DNA from: a bacterium
GTDB taxonomy: Bacteria; CAIWAD01
NCBI GenBank assembly: GCA_030429345.1
Contig: JAUIFJ010000012.1
Location: forward strand, 1-64,000
Direction: 5' to 3'
DNA length: 64,000 nucleotides
Positions within the stretch are counted from its first letter, which is position 1, and the number at the start of each line of letters is the position of its first letter. Of the stretch, positions 29,449-37,303 are shown piece by piece. The notes under the pieces are model-generated. The model was not told the DNA's origin. It did no database searches and was given only the letters and a program-made list of their open reading frames with translations. Both the position numbers and the translations under genes were made by a program.

Positions 29449-29462
29449 TTGACGAAAGGCAA
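29449..29462. promoter_or_regulatory. Weaker FNR-like dyad upstream of the rubrerythrin-like gene
   Basis: TTGACGAAAGGCAA keeps the TTG...CAA arms but matches only 7 of 10 consensus positions; about 58 bp upstream of the start. Confidence 0.3.
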
Positions 29463-29519
29463 GAACACGATCCGCGGGCGCTCTAACTTGGGTGCACCTT
29501 AGCAAGCATGGGAGGAAGC

Positions 29520-30044
29520 ATGGCCGTCAAGGAACTCCACTTCAATTCGGTGGAAGAGATTTTCAAGTACGCCATCACGGTGGAAAACCGCGGATTCGAG
29601 TTCTATCGCAATGCCGCCGAGCGCACGAGCAATGATACCGCGCGCCAGTTCTTCGAGGAGTTTGCCGAGGAAGAGCGCGAGCACAAGCGCGTGCTGGCCG
29701 AACTCTACAAGACCTGGAAGGCCGAAGGGAAGTGGAAGGATGACGTCCTGCGCGAGGAACACAAGCACGGCATGGACATCCACGACCCGATCATCGGCCA
29801 GGCCATCCGCAAGGGACTGGCCAGCGACAGCTACGACACGACCGCCGTGGACATTGCCATCGTGCTGGAGAAAGAGGCCAGCGCCTTCTACAGCACGGCT
29901 GCCGACCGCGTCGAGGACCCGGAACTGCAGCGCATCCTGCGCTGGCTCGCCGAGTGGGAAGACGACCACCTGCGCTACATGGTGGAACTGAACGAGAGCC
30001 TGCGCGAGACCTATTGGAACGACAACAACTTCTGGCCCTTCTAA
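29520..30044 (+). CDS. Rubrerythrin-like ferritin-superfamily protein
   Basis: 174-aa four-helix di-iron protein. Glutamate-rich motifs are seen in ENRGFEFY, EEFAEEEREHKRVL, EKEASAFY and EWEDDHLRYM, giving the two E-x-x-H-type metal sites. There is no rubredoxin domain, so it is the short type. Relatives detoxify peroxide or handle iron under low oxygen. The ATG at 29520 follows GGAGGA; an ATG 12 nt earlier lacks that spacing. Divergent from hydG. Confidence 0.85.
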   Translation: MAVKELHFNSVEEIFKYAITVENRGFEFYRNAAERTSNDTARQFFEEFAEEEREHKRVLAELYKTWKAEGKWKDDVLREEHKHGMDIHDPIIGQAIRKGLASDSYDTTAVDIAIVLEKEASAFYSTAADRVEDPELQRILRWLAEWEDDHLRYMVELNESLRETYWNDNNFWPF

Positions 30045-30187
30045 GGGGCGAATCCGCATCTGTGTTTTCCGCGGCCGGCCTTGCCGGCCGCGTCTGCTCC
30101 ATCCACTTCTGATCCCTCAACGGTTGATTGCCATTTCAGACAAGCTTTGATTCCTTTGCCCAGTCGCCCAACAAGCCGGAGACCCAG

Positions 30188-31882
30188 ATGAAACCTTTGC
30201 TGCTCGCGCTGCTACTCGCGCAGGCCGGACACCTCCATGCCGAACACGCCATCGGTTCGACCCCGGCGGATTTCAGTGGAACACCGACCCGTCCCCAGGA
30301 ATTCGGAAACAACTGGTCGCTGTCGGACCACCAGGGAAAGGTGGTGCTGGTCAATTTCGGCGCCATCTGGTGACCGGGCTGCAATTCGGAGTTTCCGCAT
30401 TTACAGAACGACTTTGAAAGCGCCTACCCGGAAGAATTCTTCGAGCTGGTCCACGTGGATGTGGACAATCGCCCGGCCTCCGGCCTGAACAACCACTGGG
30501 CCCATGACAATCCCACCTTTCCCGTGCTGACCGGCGCCGCGGGCATTTTCGGCGCCTGGGGCACGGGCTACATTCCCCATACGACCATCCTGGACCCCCA
30601 GGGCGTGGTTCGCGGCAACTGGGTCGGCTGGAGCAGTTCCGCCGGCAACGCCATGCACTCGGTGATCCAGGCCTGGCTGCCCGCACCCGCGGAGCCGGAA
30701 GTCGCGGCGCTGCATTTTTCCGGCGACGCCAACAATGATGCCCACCCGGATCCCGGCGAGCTCTTGCAGCTGGAACTCGTGCTGGCCAATCCGGCCGGCC
30801 TGCAAGGCGCCCAGAACCTGAGCTGCAACCTTGAAACCGCCGGCCCCTGGCTGACGGTGACCCAGGCCCAGACCTTCGCGGACCAGCTGCCCGGCGGCGG
30901 CCAGACAGCCTGCGCACCGCTGCTGGTACTGCAGGTCGATCCGGCGTCTCCGCGTCACACGGCCCAGCTGCAGTTCAGCTGGAGCGCGACCGGAGCGCAG
31001 GGCGAAGCCCTTTCCGGAAGCTTCAGCGCGCCGCTGGACGTCGCGCGGCACCCGCTGCTCGTCGTCGATCGTGATCCAGCCTACGACGAGGCCGGTCCCG
31101 TGATCGCCGCCCTGGACCAGCTCGGCCTTGCCTACGACCTGTGGACCGGCGGCTGCGCGGACCAGCCGAGTGATTCGCTCAAGTCCTGGAACACGGTGCT
31201 CTGGCTGGGCGGCCGACAGTTCCCCGCCCTGGACGAGGCCGACCTCTTCCAGGCTCGACTTCATGTCTCACAAGGTCGTCGGTTCTTCCTGTCCGCACAG
31301 CATCTGCCGTCCGCGGCAGCCGACCTGGCGGAGATCTTCGCCATCCAGGAGGGCGCATTCGCCCCGGGACCGATCCTGAGCGGCGTGCCCGGATCGCCCT
31401 TCGAGAACGGCTTCTGCCAGCTCAACACACCCGGCGGCGCGCAGAACAGCATTCATCCCAACGAGCTGCTCCTGCTGGAAGGGGCCGAATCGCTCTTCGA
31501 CTGGGCCCCCGGACCGGGAGCCGCGCTTGCCGGAAGACGAGACGCGACGGGACGGGCGCTCTGCGCGGCTTTTCCCCTGGAGGCTGTCGGCACGCAGATC
31601 GAAGGCTGGGTCACCATTCCGGAGCTGCTTTCGGAATGCCTTGCCTGGCTGGACCAGCCTCAGGAACTGCCTGCGCCGCATCTTGAGATCCAGCGCCTTG
31701 CGGACGGGAGCCTGCGCCTGCAATGGAACAGCATCCCTGGCGCAGCGGGCTATCATGTCTGGACCGGGACGCATCCTTTCCAGGTCGGCTCCTTGCTCGA
31801 CACGACGCCGGATACCACGTATACACTCCCCGCGCCTTCTGCCGGCATGGCGGGCTACCGCGTGGAGGCCAGCATCGACTAG
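30188..31882 (+). CDS. Secreted thioredoxin-like selenoprotein with C-terminal FN3-like domain
   Basis: 564-aa protein read through an in-frame TGA at 30371-30373. A signal peptide (KPLLLALLLAQAGHLHA) is followed by a TlpA/thioredoxin-like domain whose active site is W-U-P-G-C: Sec62 and Cys65, a UxxC in place of CxxC. The reading frame continues without a break to the TAG at 31882, passing through an Ig-like middle region, a LLVVDRDPAYDEAG segment and a fibronectin-like end. A SECIS-like hairpin follows the UGA. A paralogue with the same arrangement follows at 32089. A nonsense mutation is unlikely because the domain is intact on both sides. Role presumed disulfide or selenosulfide exchange outside the cytoplasm. 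Confidence 0.88.
30371..30401 (+). promoter_or_regulatory. Bacterial SECIS-like hairpin in thioredoxin-like gene 1
   Basis: CGGA and TCCG (30387-30390, 30394-30397) pair around the loop GTT, with AAT/ATT outside a single T-C mismatch. G-U in the loop is 21-22 nt from the first base of UGA. Weakest stem of the four. Confidence 0.65.
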
Positions 31883-31913
31883 CCTGGGTCGCAATTCACT
31901 TCTGCACCCTTCG

Positions 31914-31947
31914 AAAACCCTTTGCAGCCGCGAAGGGTTTTCTTTCC
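31914..31947 (+). terminator. Terminator after selenoprotein 1
   Basis: AAAACCCTT and AAGGGTTTT form a stem with a 10-nt loop, followed by CTTTCC. It implies that the second selenoprotein has its own promoter or is reached by readthrough. Confidence 0.65.
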
Positions 31948-32088
31948 TTTCCCTTCGCCAACCCCTGGCCGGATTCAGCGGCGCCGCCCTCCCCTGTGCC
32001 TGCTGAACCTATCGTGGGCATCGTCCTGCGTGTCCCGACATTCCATGCACACGACGCAAACCCTTGTACACAGCTCAGAGGTTACTTG

Positions 32089-32802
32089 ATGAAAAGCCTG
32101 ATTCCGGCCCTGCTGCTGGTTCCCCTGCTGGCAGCCCGGGCCGAGTACCCCGCGGGATCGACCCCGCCCGATTTCACTGGAACGACAACCCAACCAGGCC
32201 TCTACGGCCCGGAGTGGACCCTCTCCGATCAGGCCGGCAAGATCGTGCTGCTGCATTGGGGCGCCTGGTGGTGACCGCCCTGCAATGCGGAGTTTCCGCA
32301 GCTGCAGAACCAGATCCGCGAGTTCTATCCGGAGGACGTGCTGGCCATCGCTCATGTGGAGATCACGACCCAGAGCGCCTCTTTCCTCAATAACCACTGG
32401 GGGCAGTACGATCCGACCTTTCCGCTGTTGACCGGCCTGGACAATCTCTGGCCGGCCTGGACCGTCAACGGGCTGCGTCCGCTGGTGACGATCCTGGATC
32501 CGCAGGGCGTGGTCGTCGGCAACTGGACCTCCTACACGGAGAGCCACATTGACGACTTCCGCACTGCCATCGACTCGCTGCTTCCCCTGGAGGCACCGGT
32601 ACTGTCCATCGAGCGCATGGCCAATGGCATGCTGCGGCTGCACTGGACGGAAGTGGAAGGAGCCGGCAGCTATCGTCTGCTGCAGGCAGCCACTCCCTGG
32701 CAGGAAGGCATCGAGCTGATCCAGACTCCCCTGTTCGAACATGTGCTTGCCGCGCCCGCGCCCGGCCGCGGCTGGTTCCAGGTGGAAGCCCTGGCCCCCT
32801 GA
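32089..32802 (+). CDS. Secreted thioredoxin-like selenoprotein, short paralogue
   Basis: 237-aa protein read through an in-frame TGA at 32272-32274 to a TGA stop. It has a signal peptide (KSLIPALLLVPLLAARA), a TlpA-like domain with W-U-P-P-C (Sec62, Cys65), then NNHWGQYDPTFPLLTG, LVTILDPQGVVVGNW and a short FN3-like tail. Sec occupies the same residue number as in the upstream paralogue, and the two share NAEFPQLQN/NSEFPHLQN after the active site. The larger insert of the first protein is missing. The UGA is followed by the strongest SECIS-like hairpin of the set. The ribosome site (AGAGG) is modest. Confidence 0.9.
32272..32307 (+). promoter_or_regulatory. Bacterial SECIS-like hairpin in thioredoxin-like gene 2
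   Basis: TGCGGA pairs perfectly with TCCGCA around a GTT loop (32286-32300), with an outer CTGCA/TGCAG helix. G-U lies 21-22 nt from the start of UGA, the same as in the first paralogue. Confidence 0.78.
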
Positions 32803-32825
32803 GTCAACACGCATCCAGGCATTCT

Positions 32826-32858
32826 GCCCTGCCCTCCACCTGGAGGGCAGGGCTTTTT
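32826..32858 (+). terminator. Strong terminator after selenoprotein 2
   Basis: GCCCTGCCCTCCA and its exact complement with a two-base centre, followed by TTTTT. Confidence 0.92.
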
Positions 32859-32897
32859 CAATCCGTGAACAAATTCGACTGAATTCTGTAATCACTC

Positions 32898-32942
32898 TTG
32901 ACGACAACACTTTCAGCTGTTATCATATCGCCTGACGACAAC
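32898..32942 (+). promoter_or_regulatory. Promoter and possible autoregulatory repeat of the TrmB-like gene
   Basis: TTGACG (32898-32903) and TATCAT (32921-32926) are separated by 17 bp, a good vegetative promoter. TGACGACAAC occurs twice as a direct repeat (32899-32908 and 32933-32942), on the -35 and just after the -10, as an autorepressor site might. Confidence 0.65.
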
Positions 32943-32952
32943 CGAGGAGAAG

Positions 32953-33852
32953 ATGTCAGACAAAGACATTACAGATGCCCTGATCGCCCTGGGCGCTCGC
33001 GAACAGGAAGCCCGCTTCTACCTGGAACTGGTGCGCCGTCCGGAATTGACCGCCGGCGACCTGCACCGCATCACCGGCGTCAATCGTCAGCGTACCTACG
33101 CCCTGCTCAATGAAATGGTCGCCCGCGGTTTCTGTCGCGAGCGGACGGGCGAAAAGCATCGCTACTACCGCGCCCATCCTCCGCAGCAGCTGCTGGAGCG
33201 TCTGGAGCGCGAACTCGCTCAGCAGAAGGACCGAGCGCGCCGCACCTATGGCCTGCTCGAGGAGATCTACGCCGACAACCGGGACCCGGAAAGCGGCGGC
33301 GAGCTGGTGCAGGAAATCCGCGATCCGGAGCAGATCAATGCCGCCTTCCTGCGGCTGAATCGCGAAGCCCGGGAAGAGATCCTCAGCTTCAATCGCAGCC
33401 CCTACTCCAGCAATGATCCCGGCTTTCACGAAGAGCAGCTGCGCGTCGGCGAGGAATGCCTGGCCCGCGGCGTGCGCTTCCGCACCCTGAACATGATGGA
33501 ACCCGACCAGCTTCCCTGGCTCTATCCGGCGATCAAGCAGATCGACGAACGGGGGGATCGCGACATCCGCGTTTGCGAATACCTGCCGCTGAAGCTCTTT
33601 CTCTTCGACCGCCAGACCGTGATGCTGGCCCTGCCCGTCGCCTCCAGCGATTCGGGCATGCAATGCCTGATCCTTTCGGAACCGGGAGTGGCCAAGGCCT
33701 TCCTGATGCTCTTCGAAATGGAATGGGCCCGGGCAATGAGCCTGGAGGAATGGGACCGACAGTTCGCCTACCAGCCCCCCGGCGAAAACGGCAAGGAAAA
33801 GAAAGCCACCGCCATCAACCTGGCAAGGCAGGAAGAGGGCGGCGGCTCCTAG
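32953..33852 (+). CDS. TrmB-family transcriptional regulator
   Basis: 299-aa protein with an N-terminal TrmB winged helix (ALGAREQEARFYLELVRRPEL then NRQRTYALLNEMVARGF), a short coiled coil, and a C-terminal PLD-like sensor domain (REEILSFNRSPYSS). It ends in a charged tail. TrmB regulators in bacteria and archaea often sense sugars or small metabolites. The ATG follows CGAGGAGA. Its target may be itself and possibly the selenoproteins just upstream; the latter is only inference. Confidence 0.85.
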   Translation: MSDKDITDALIALGAREQEARFYLELVRRPELTAGDLHRITGVNRQRTYALLNEMVARGFCRERTGEKHRYYRAHPPQQLLERLERELAQQKDRARRTYGLLEEIYADNRDPESGGELVQEIRDPEQINAAFLRLNREAREEILSFNRSPYSSNDPGFHEEQLRVGEECLARGVRFRTLNMMEPDQLPWLYPAIKQIDERGDRDIRVCEYLPLKLFLFDRQTVMLALPVASSDSGMQCLILSEPGVAKAFLMLFEMEWARAMSLEEWDRQFAYQPPGENGKEKKATAINLARQEEGGGS

Positions 33853-34318
33853 AAATTCGGAAGGGACGGTTCCGATGTTGCGGGACAGGGATCCGGCCCG
33901 AAAAGCAGAAGCTCCCTGCTGAAGGGAGAGCACAGGGAGCTTCCTCGCATTCCCCCCCGATGGCAATCGCGATCGGGGGGTTCCGCTTTTTTCGTGCCTG
34001 ATTATAGCAAGGTTCCGCGTGTGAAGCAGGGCGAAAAGACCCAGGCAGGAAACGCCGGCGAGGCAGCAGGTCTTGGCATGTCTTCCGGCGCCGTTGCCCT
34101 GGTGTCGTATACATCCGGCCTGGCAATTTCGAGGGCGATGTGCCCGGCCATCCGCCCGATCGTAGAACGGGCGTATCACCGGCTGTGAAGGGGTCGAATA
34201 CCGTGTGACACCGAAGGTGGAATGGTGGGAGGCGCAGGGGTCGATCGCGATCGACCCTTGCGAGGTGGCGATAAAGGCCGGAAGAGCCGCGTCGCCTTCG
34301 CGACGATGCTTGAAACGG
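33853..34318. other. Gene-free region with hairpins and a palindromic repeat
   Basis: No coding signal. It contains a stem AGCTCCCTG/CAGGGAGCT (33910-33941), the terminator at 33953, and the palindrome GGGTCGATCGCGATCGACCC at 34238-34257, the compensated copy of the palindrome at 38-57. Further GC-rich dyads precede the tRNA operon terminator. Confidence 0.6.
33953..33994 (+). terminator. Terminator after the TrmB-like gene
   Basis: CCCCCCGAT pairs with ATCGGGGGG, followed by TTCCGCTTTTTT. Confidence 0.8.
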
Positions 34319-34346
34319 AAAACCCGTCGCGTTCGCGACGGGTTTT
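34312..34346 (-). terminator. Terminator of the tRNA operon
   Basis: On the minus strand, AAAACCCGTCGCG forms an extended stem with CGCGACGGGTTTT just past tRNA-Glu, followed by TTTCCGTTTC. Confidence 0.8.
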
Positions 34347-34350
34347 CCAG

Positions 34351-34422
34351 TGACCCCTAGGGGAATCGAACCCCTGTTGCAAGAATGAAAATCTTGAGTC
34401 CTAACCACTAGACGAAGGGGCC
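34351..34422 (-). tRNA. tRNA-Glu (anticodon TTC)
   Basis: GGCCCCTTCGTCTAGTGGTT start, acceptor paired with AGGGGTC, anticodon stem CAAGA/TCTTG around loop TTTTCAT, and a normal T arm. CCA is not encoded. Last gene of a four-tRNA operon. Confidence 0.95.
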
Positions 34423-34437
34423 GGGAATACGATCAAG

Positions 34438-34512
34438 GGTGGAAGAAGGGACTTGAACCCTCGACCTCCTGGGCCACAACCAGGCGCTCTAACCAGCTGA
34501 GCTACATCCACC
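34438..34512 (-). tRNA. tRNA-His (anticodon GTG)
   Basis: Cloverleaf with loop TTGTGGC in the anticodon arm. A G at position -1 faces C73, the hallmark of histidine tRNA. One T-T mismatch is seen at the sixth acceptor pair. CCA is not encoded. Confidence 0.92.
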
Positions 34513-34526
34513 ATCTGTGAGAACAA

Positions 34527-34600
34527 CGCGCCCGGAAGGACTCGAACCTTCAACCTACGGCTTAGAAGGCCGTTGCTCTATCCGGTTGAGCTACGGGCGC
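34527..34600 (-). tRNA. tRNA-Arg (anticodon TCT)
   Basis: Acceptor GCGCCCG pairs with CGGGCGC; anticodon loop CTTCTAA gives TCT, which reads AGA/AGG. Discriminator G73. CCA is not encoded. Confidence 0.93.
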
Positions 34601-34634
34601 CGCACAGGGACTCGGGTAGCTTTCGTGCCCGGAA

Positions 34635-34708
34635 TCGGGGCGATAGGATTTGAACCTACGACCTCCTGCTCCCAAAGCAGGCGCGCTACCGGGCTGCGCA
34701 ACGCCCCG
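34635..34708 (-). tRNA. tRNA-Pro (anticodon TGG)
   Basis: Acceptor CGGGGCG pairs with CGCCCCG; anticodon stem CCTGC/GCAGG around loop TTTGGGA gives TGG. First gene of the tRNA operon, next to its promoter. Confidence 0.93.
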
Positions 34709-34728
34709 TTGCTTGCAAAAGAATCCCG

Positions 34729-34757
34729 AATGTAGGCAGTTTTCCCCTTCCTGCCAA
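34729..34757 (-). promoter_or_regulatory. Promoter of the tRNA operon
   Basis: On the minus strand TTGGCA and TACATT are separated by 17 bp, about 20 bp before the tRNA-Pro 5' end. Confidence 0.75.
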
Positions 34758-34861
34758 TAAGGGAAGGCATTTTTCTTTCGTGGTCACCGACGCAAAAAAT
34801 GCAGGCACACTGCAGGCCGCAATCCCCAGGAAAGCTCGTGTGATGCGTGAAGAAGAGTGGA

Positions 34862-34889
34862 GAAAAAATGGCGCACATTGGTGTGCGCC
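34862..34889 (-). terminator. Terminator after the HU gene
   Basis: GGCGCACA and TGTGCGCC form a stem with a four-base loop, followed on the minus strand by ATTTTTTCT. Confidence 0.88.
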
Positions 34890-34916
34890 ATTTTCAGTTC
34901 TGGATAAAGCCGGAGG

Positions 34917-35201
34917 CTACACGCCGTCCTTGTAGGCCTTGCCGGGACGGAACTTCACGGTCTTGCTGGCCTTGATCTTGATCTTCTCGCCCGTGCGGGG
35001 ATTGAAGCCATTGCGGGACTTCCGCTTCTGAATGTCGAAGCTGCCGAAGCCCACCAGGCGGACACCGTTCTTGGTGTTCTTCTTGATGCCTTCCAGCACG
35101 GCTTCCACCGCGTTCTTGGCATCGGTCTTCGTCAGGTCCGTCTTCTTCGCGACGAACTCGATCAGATCACCCTTGTTGAACGGTCCTTTAGCGGCTGCCA
35201 T
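34917..35201 (-). CDS. hup: HU-family DNA-binding protein
   Basis: 94-aa nucleoid protein. It has the N-terminal helices (NKGDLIEFVAKKTDLTKTDA), the GVRLVGFGSF turn, and the DNA-binding arm with RNPRTGE-like NGFNPRTGEKI and the proline that intercalates in DNA. It binds and bends DNA without strong sequence preference. Length is normal. The ATG at 35201 follows CGGAGGA, and a clear promoter lies upstream. Confidence 0.95.
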   Translation of the reverse strand: MAAAKGPFNKGDLIEFVAKKTDLTKTDAKNAVEAVLEGIKKNTKNGVRLVGFGSFDIQKRKSRNGFNPRTGEKIKIKASKTVKFRPGKAYKDGV

Positions 35202-35261
35202 CTTGATCCTCCGGAAGTGGGGTGTTGGTTGACGACCCGCGCCCTTGCGTGTCGTACACCA

Positions 35262-35291
35262 AATATAGACGCTGCGAAGCCCCTATTGCAA
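35262..35291 (-). promoter_or_regulatory. Promoter of the HU gene
   Basis: TTGCAA and TATATT with an 18-bp spacer on the minus strand, about 60 bp before the start codon. Confidence 0.65.
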
Positions 35292-35378
35292 GGGAAAAAC
35301 CAACTTTTTTGCAGCGTCTCACGACGGGAAGCGGCTAGGGAAGCGATCCCCCAGCGTGTGTCAGCCCGGAATCCGCTG

Positions 35379-35633
35379 CTAGAGCGAAGCTTCACCTTCA
35401 GAGAGCATCTGGCGTCGGTCGATTCCGCTGCGGCGATCCCGGATTCCCTGCCGACGATCCGCGCCGGAGCGGACACGCTCCAGGCTTTCGCGGTCGACCA
35501 GGTCCCACTTCCCTTCCTTGAGCACGCCCACCTTGCCGACGAAATTTCCGTTGCCGGAAACGATTTCGCCGCTGACAAGGCGGAAGCGCTTGTCCAGGGA
35601 TTCGCAGTCCTTGACCACTTTGTAGGAATACAT
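35379..35633 (-). CDS. Hypothetical 84-aa protein with repeated DRR motif
   Basis: Small protein that I do not recognise. The first ~50 residues look like a beta-rich fold (YSYKVVKDCES, FRLVSGEIVSG, FVGKVGVLKEGKWDLV). The tail repeats Asp-Arg-Arg three times (ADRRQGIRDRRSGIDRRQ), a spaced basic motif. DRR-type patterns also occur next to PilZ-like domains, but no such domain is here. The ATG follows GGAGG, supporting a real gene. Confidence 0.6.
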   Translation of the reverse strand: MYSYKVVKDCESLDKRFRLVSGEIVSGNGNFVGKVGVLKEGKWDLVDRESLERVRSGADRRQGIRDRRSGIDRRQMLSEGEASL

Positions 35634-35762
35634 AGATCCTCCATGATTCGAACCGGCGCCAGGCCGGGGGGGGGTGTTCAGGTACCGAATGGATGCCGGC
35701 TGAAAGGCATTCCACTAATAAGCGTCGACTTTCCGAGCAATTCAAGCACAAACAGTCGCTTG

Positions 35763-36437
35763 CTAATTCTGTATGAGATACAGGATGTACCCTGTTTCCC
35801 GGCGAAAGCCCAGCTCGTCCTGAAAGCGGGACTTGTCTGCCTGCCGCAGCAGCCGCACGGACTCTGCCCCCTGGCAGGCGTGCCGGAAAAGGATCTTCCC
35901 CAGTCCACGGCCGCGAGCATCCGGGCACATTGTCCAGGCTTCCAGCTGCAGGGTCTGCTCCTTTTCAAAGGCCTGCAGAATGACCCCAAGCAGCTCACCA
36001 CCGGATTCCAGTCCGAGCCAGCTGCCGCATGCCTCCAGAAGCCGGGATTCCGCCTCGCTGAAAAAGCCGCCCGCAGCAATCCGGGAGGAGTTCTCCAAGG
36101 GGCGGACGACAAGACTATCGTCCTGCGACAAATTCGACTTAAGGATAGAACGGGAAAAATCCGCACGAAAGCAATGCCAGGTTTCAAAGCTGTTGCAAAG
36201 CGGAAGGGGAAGGAAGCCGGGATCCAGCTCCTCCGCCAGCAGCAGCTGTCGGATCTCCGAAAGATTCCAGCCCTGCACCACGGGCGCGAGACATGCCGTA
36301 TTCCGCCACCAGGCGTGCAGTTGGGCTCCCCAGCGGAACCAGCCCCAGTCGGGCCGTCCGTCGGCGCAACTCCACGACTTTCCCGGGCGCCGTCCGCGGG
36401 CCCAGTCGAGCTTGTGCGCCAGGAGCCGGTCCTTCAA
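35763..36437 (-). CDS. GNAT-family acetyltransferase
   Basis: 224-aa protein. The C-terminal half is a GNAT fold: ELLGVILQAFEKEQTLQLEAWTM... with the acyl-CoA loop PDARGRGLGKILF (motif A) and a final FRRETGYILY strand. The N-terminal half is unfamiliar and tryptophan-rich. Substrate unknown. Its start overlaps mazG by 4 bp, so it is co-translated with the mazG-rlmB genes. Confidence 0.75.
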   Translation of the reverse strand: MKDRLLAHKLDWARGRRPGKSWSCADGRPDWGWFRWGAQLHAWWRNTACLAPVVQGWNLSEIRQLLLAEELDPGFLPLPLCNSFETWHCFRADFSRSILKSNLSQDDSLVVRPLENSSRIAAGGFFSEAESRLLEACGSWLGLESGGELLGVILQAFEKEQTLQLEAWTMCPDARGRGLGKILFRHACQGAESVRLLRQADKSRFQDELGFRRETGYILYLIQN

Positions 36438-37303
36438 GTCCTTTCCTGGCGCTTGGCCTCGTCCCAGTAGCGATCCATCTCCTGCAGGCTGGCATCGGAG
36501 AGTTCGCGCCCTTCTTCGGCCAGGCGGCGCTCCACATGCTGAAAGCGGCGCTGGAACTTGTCGTTGACCTGGCGCAGTGCGTCTTCCGGGTGGATCTTCA
36601 GGTACCGCGCCACATTCACCAGGCTGAAGAGCACGTCCCCGTATTCCATTGCCGAGGCTTCGCGGTCCCGGCGGTTCAATGCATCACGCAGTTCGCCGAC
36701 TTCTTCCTCCAGCTTCTGGATGGCGCCGTCGATTTCTTCCCACTCGAAGCCGACGCCGGCCACTTTCTCCTGCATGCGCTGGGCACGCAGCAGGGAGGGC
36801 AGCTGGGCCGGCACCCCGTCGAGCACGCTTTTCCGCTCGCCGTCATGGTTCTTTTCGCGGGCCTTGATCTGCTCCCAGTTTCGCAGCACCTCTTCTTCGC
36901 CCTCCACCTCCAGGCCGGCGAAGACATGCGGGTGGCGGCGGATCAGCTTGTTCGAGATCTGCTCCATGGGCTCGGCGGCTTCCCAGTCGCCGTCCTCTTC
37001 GCTGATCTCTGCCTGGAAGAGCACATGCAGCAACAGGTCGCCCAGCTCTTCGCGCAGCTCTTCGGGGCGACCGCTGTCTATGGCGGCCAGCACCTCGTAG
37101 CATTCTTCCAGCATGTAGGGCTTCAGGCTCTCGTGGGTCTGTTTGCGGTCCCAGGGACAGCCGCCCGGCTTGCGCAGGATCTTCAGAATGCTGAGCAGAC
37201 GGGCGAAAGCGCGTCCGGCGTTTTCCACCTGGCGCTTCTCGCTGTCGTTCAGCCGCTCTTCTAGTTCCTGCAGGCTCGGCAGGCGGCCTCCTTCCCCACT
37301 CAT
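36434..37303 (-). CDS. mazG: Nucleoside triphosphate pyrophosphohydrolase MazG
   Basis: 289-aa MazG, which hydrolyses NTPs and dNTPs to monophosphates and pyrophosphate. Two MazG domains are seen: the first with GGCPWDRKQTHESL, LEECYEVLAAID and EELGDLLLHVLFQA; the second with GFEWEEIDGAIQKLEEEVGEL and YGDVLFSLVNVARYL. These carry the EExxE plus ExxD metal sites. Overlaps the rlmB stop by 4 bp. Confidence 0.93.
   Translation of the reverse strand: MSGEGGRLPSLQELEERLNDSEKRQVENAGRAFARLLSILKILRKPGGCPWDRKQTHESLKPYMLEECYEVLAAIDSGRPEELREELGDLLLHVLFQAEISEEDGDWEAAEPMEQISNKLIRRHPHVFAGLEVEGEEEVLRNWEQIKAREKNHDGERKSVLDGVPAQLPSLLRAQRMQEKVAGVGFEWEEIDGAIQKLEEEVGELRDALNRRDREASAMEYGDVLFSLVNVARYLKIHPEDALRQVNDKFQRRFQHVERRLAEEGRELSDASLQEMDRYWDEAKRQERT

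Noticed and set aside
30371-32274. Pseudogene or frameshift explanation for the TGA codons in the thioredoxin-like genes
   Set aside because: The frame is intact on both sides, two paralogues have TGA at the same residue, and SECIS-like hairpins follow.
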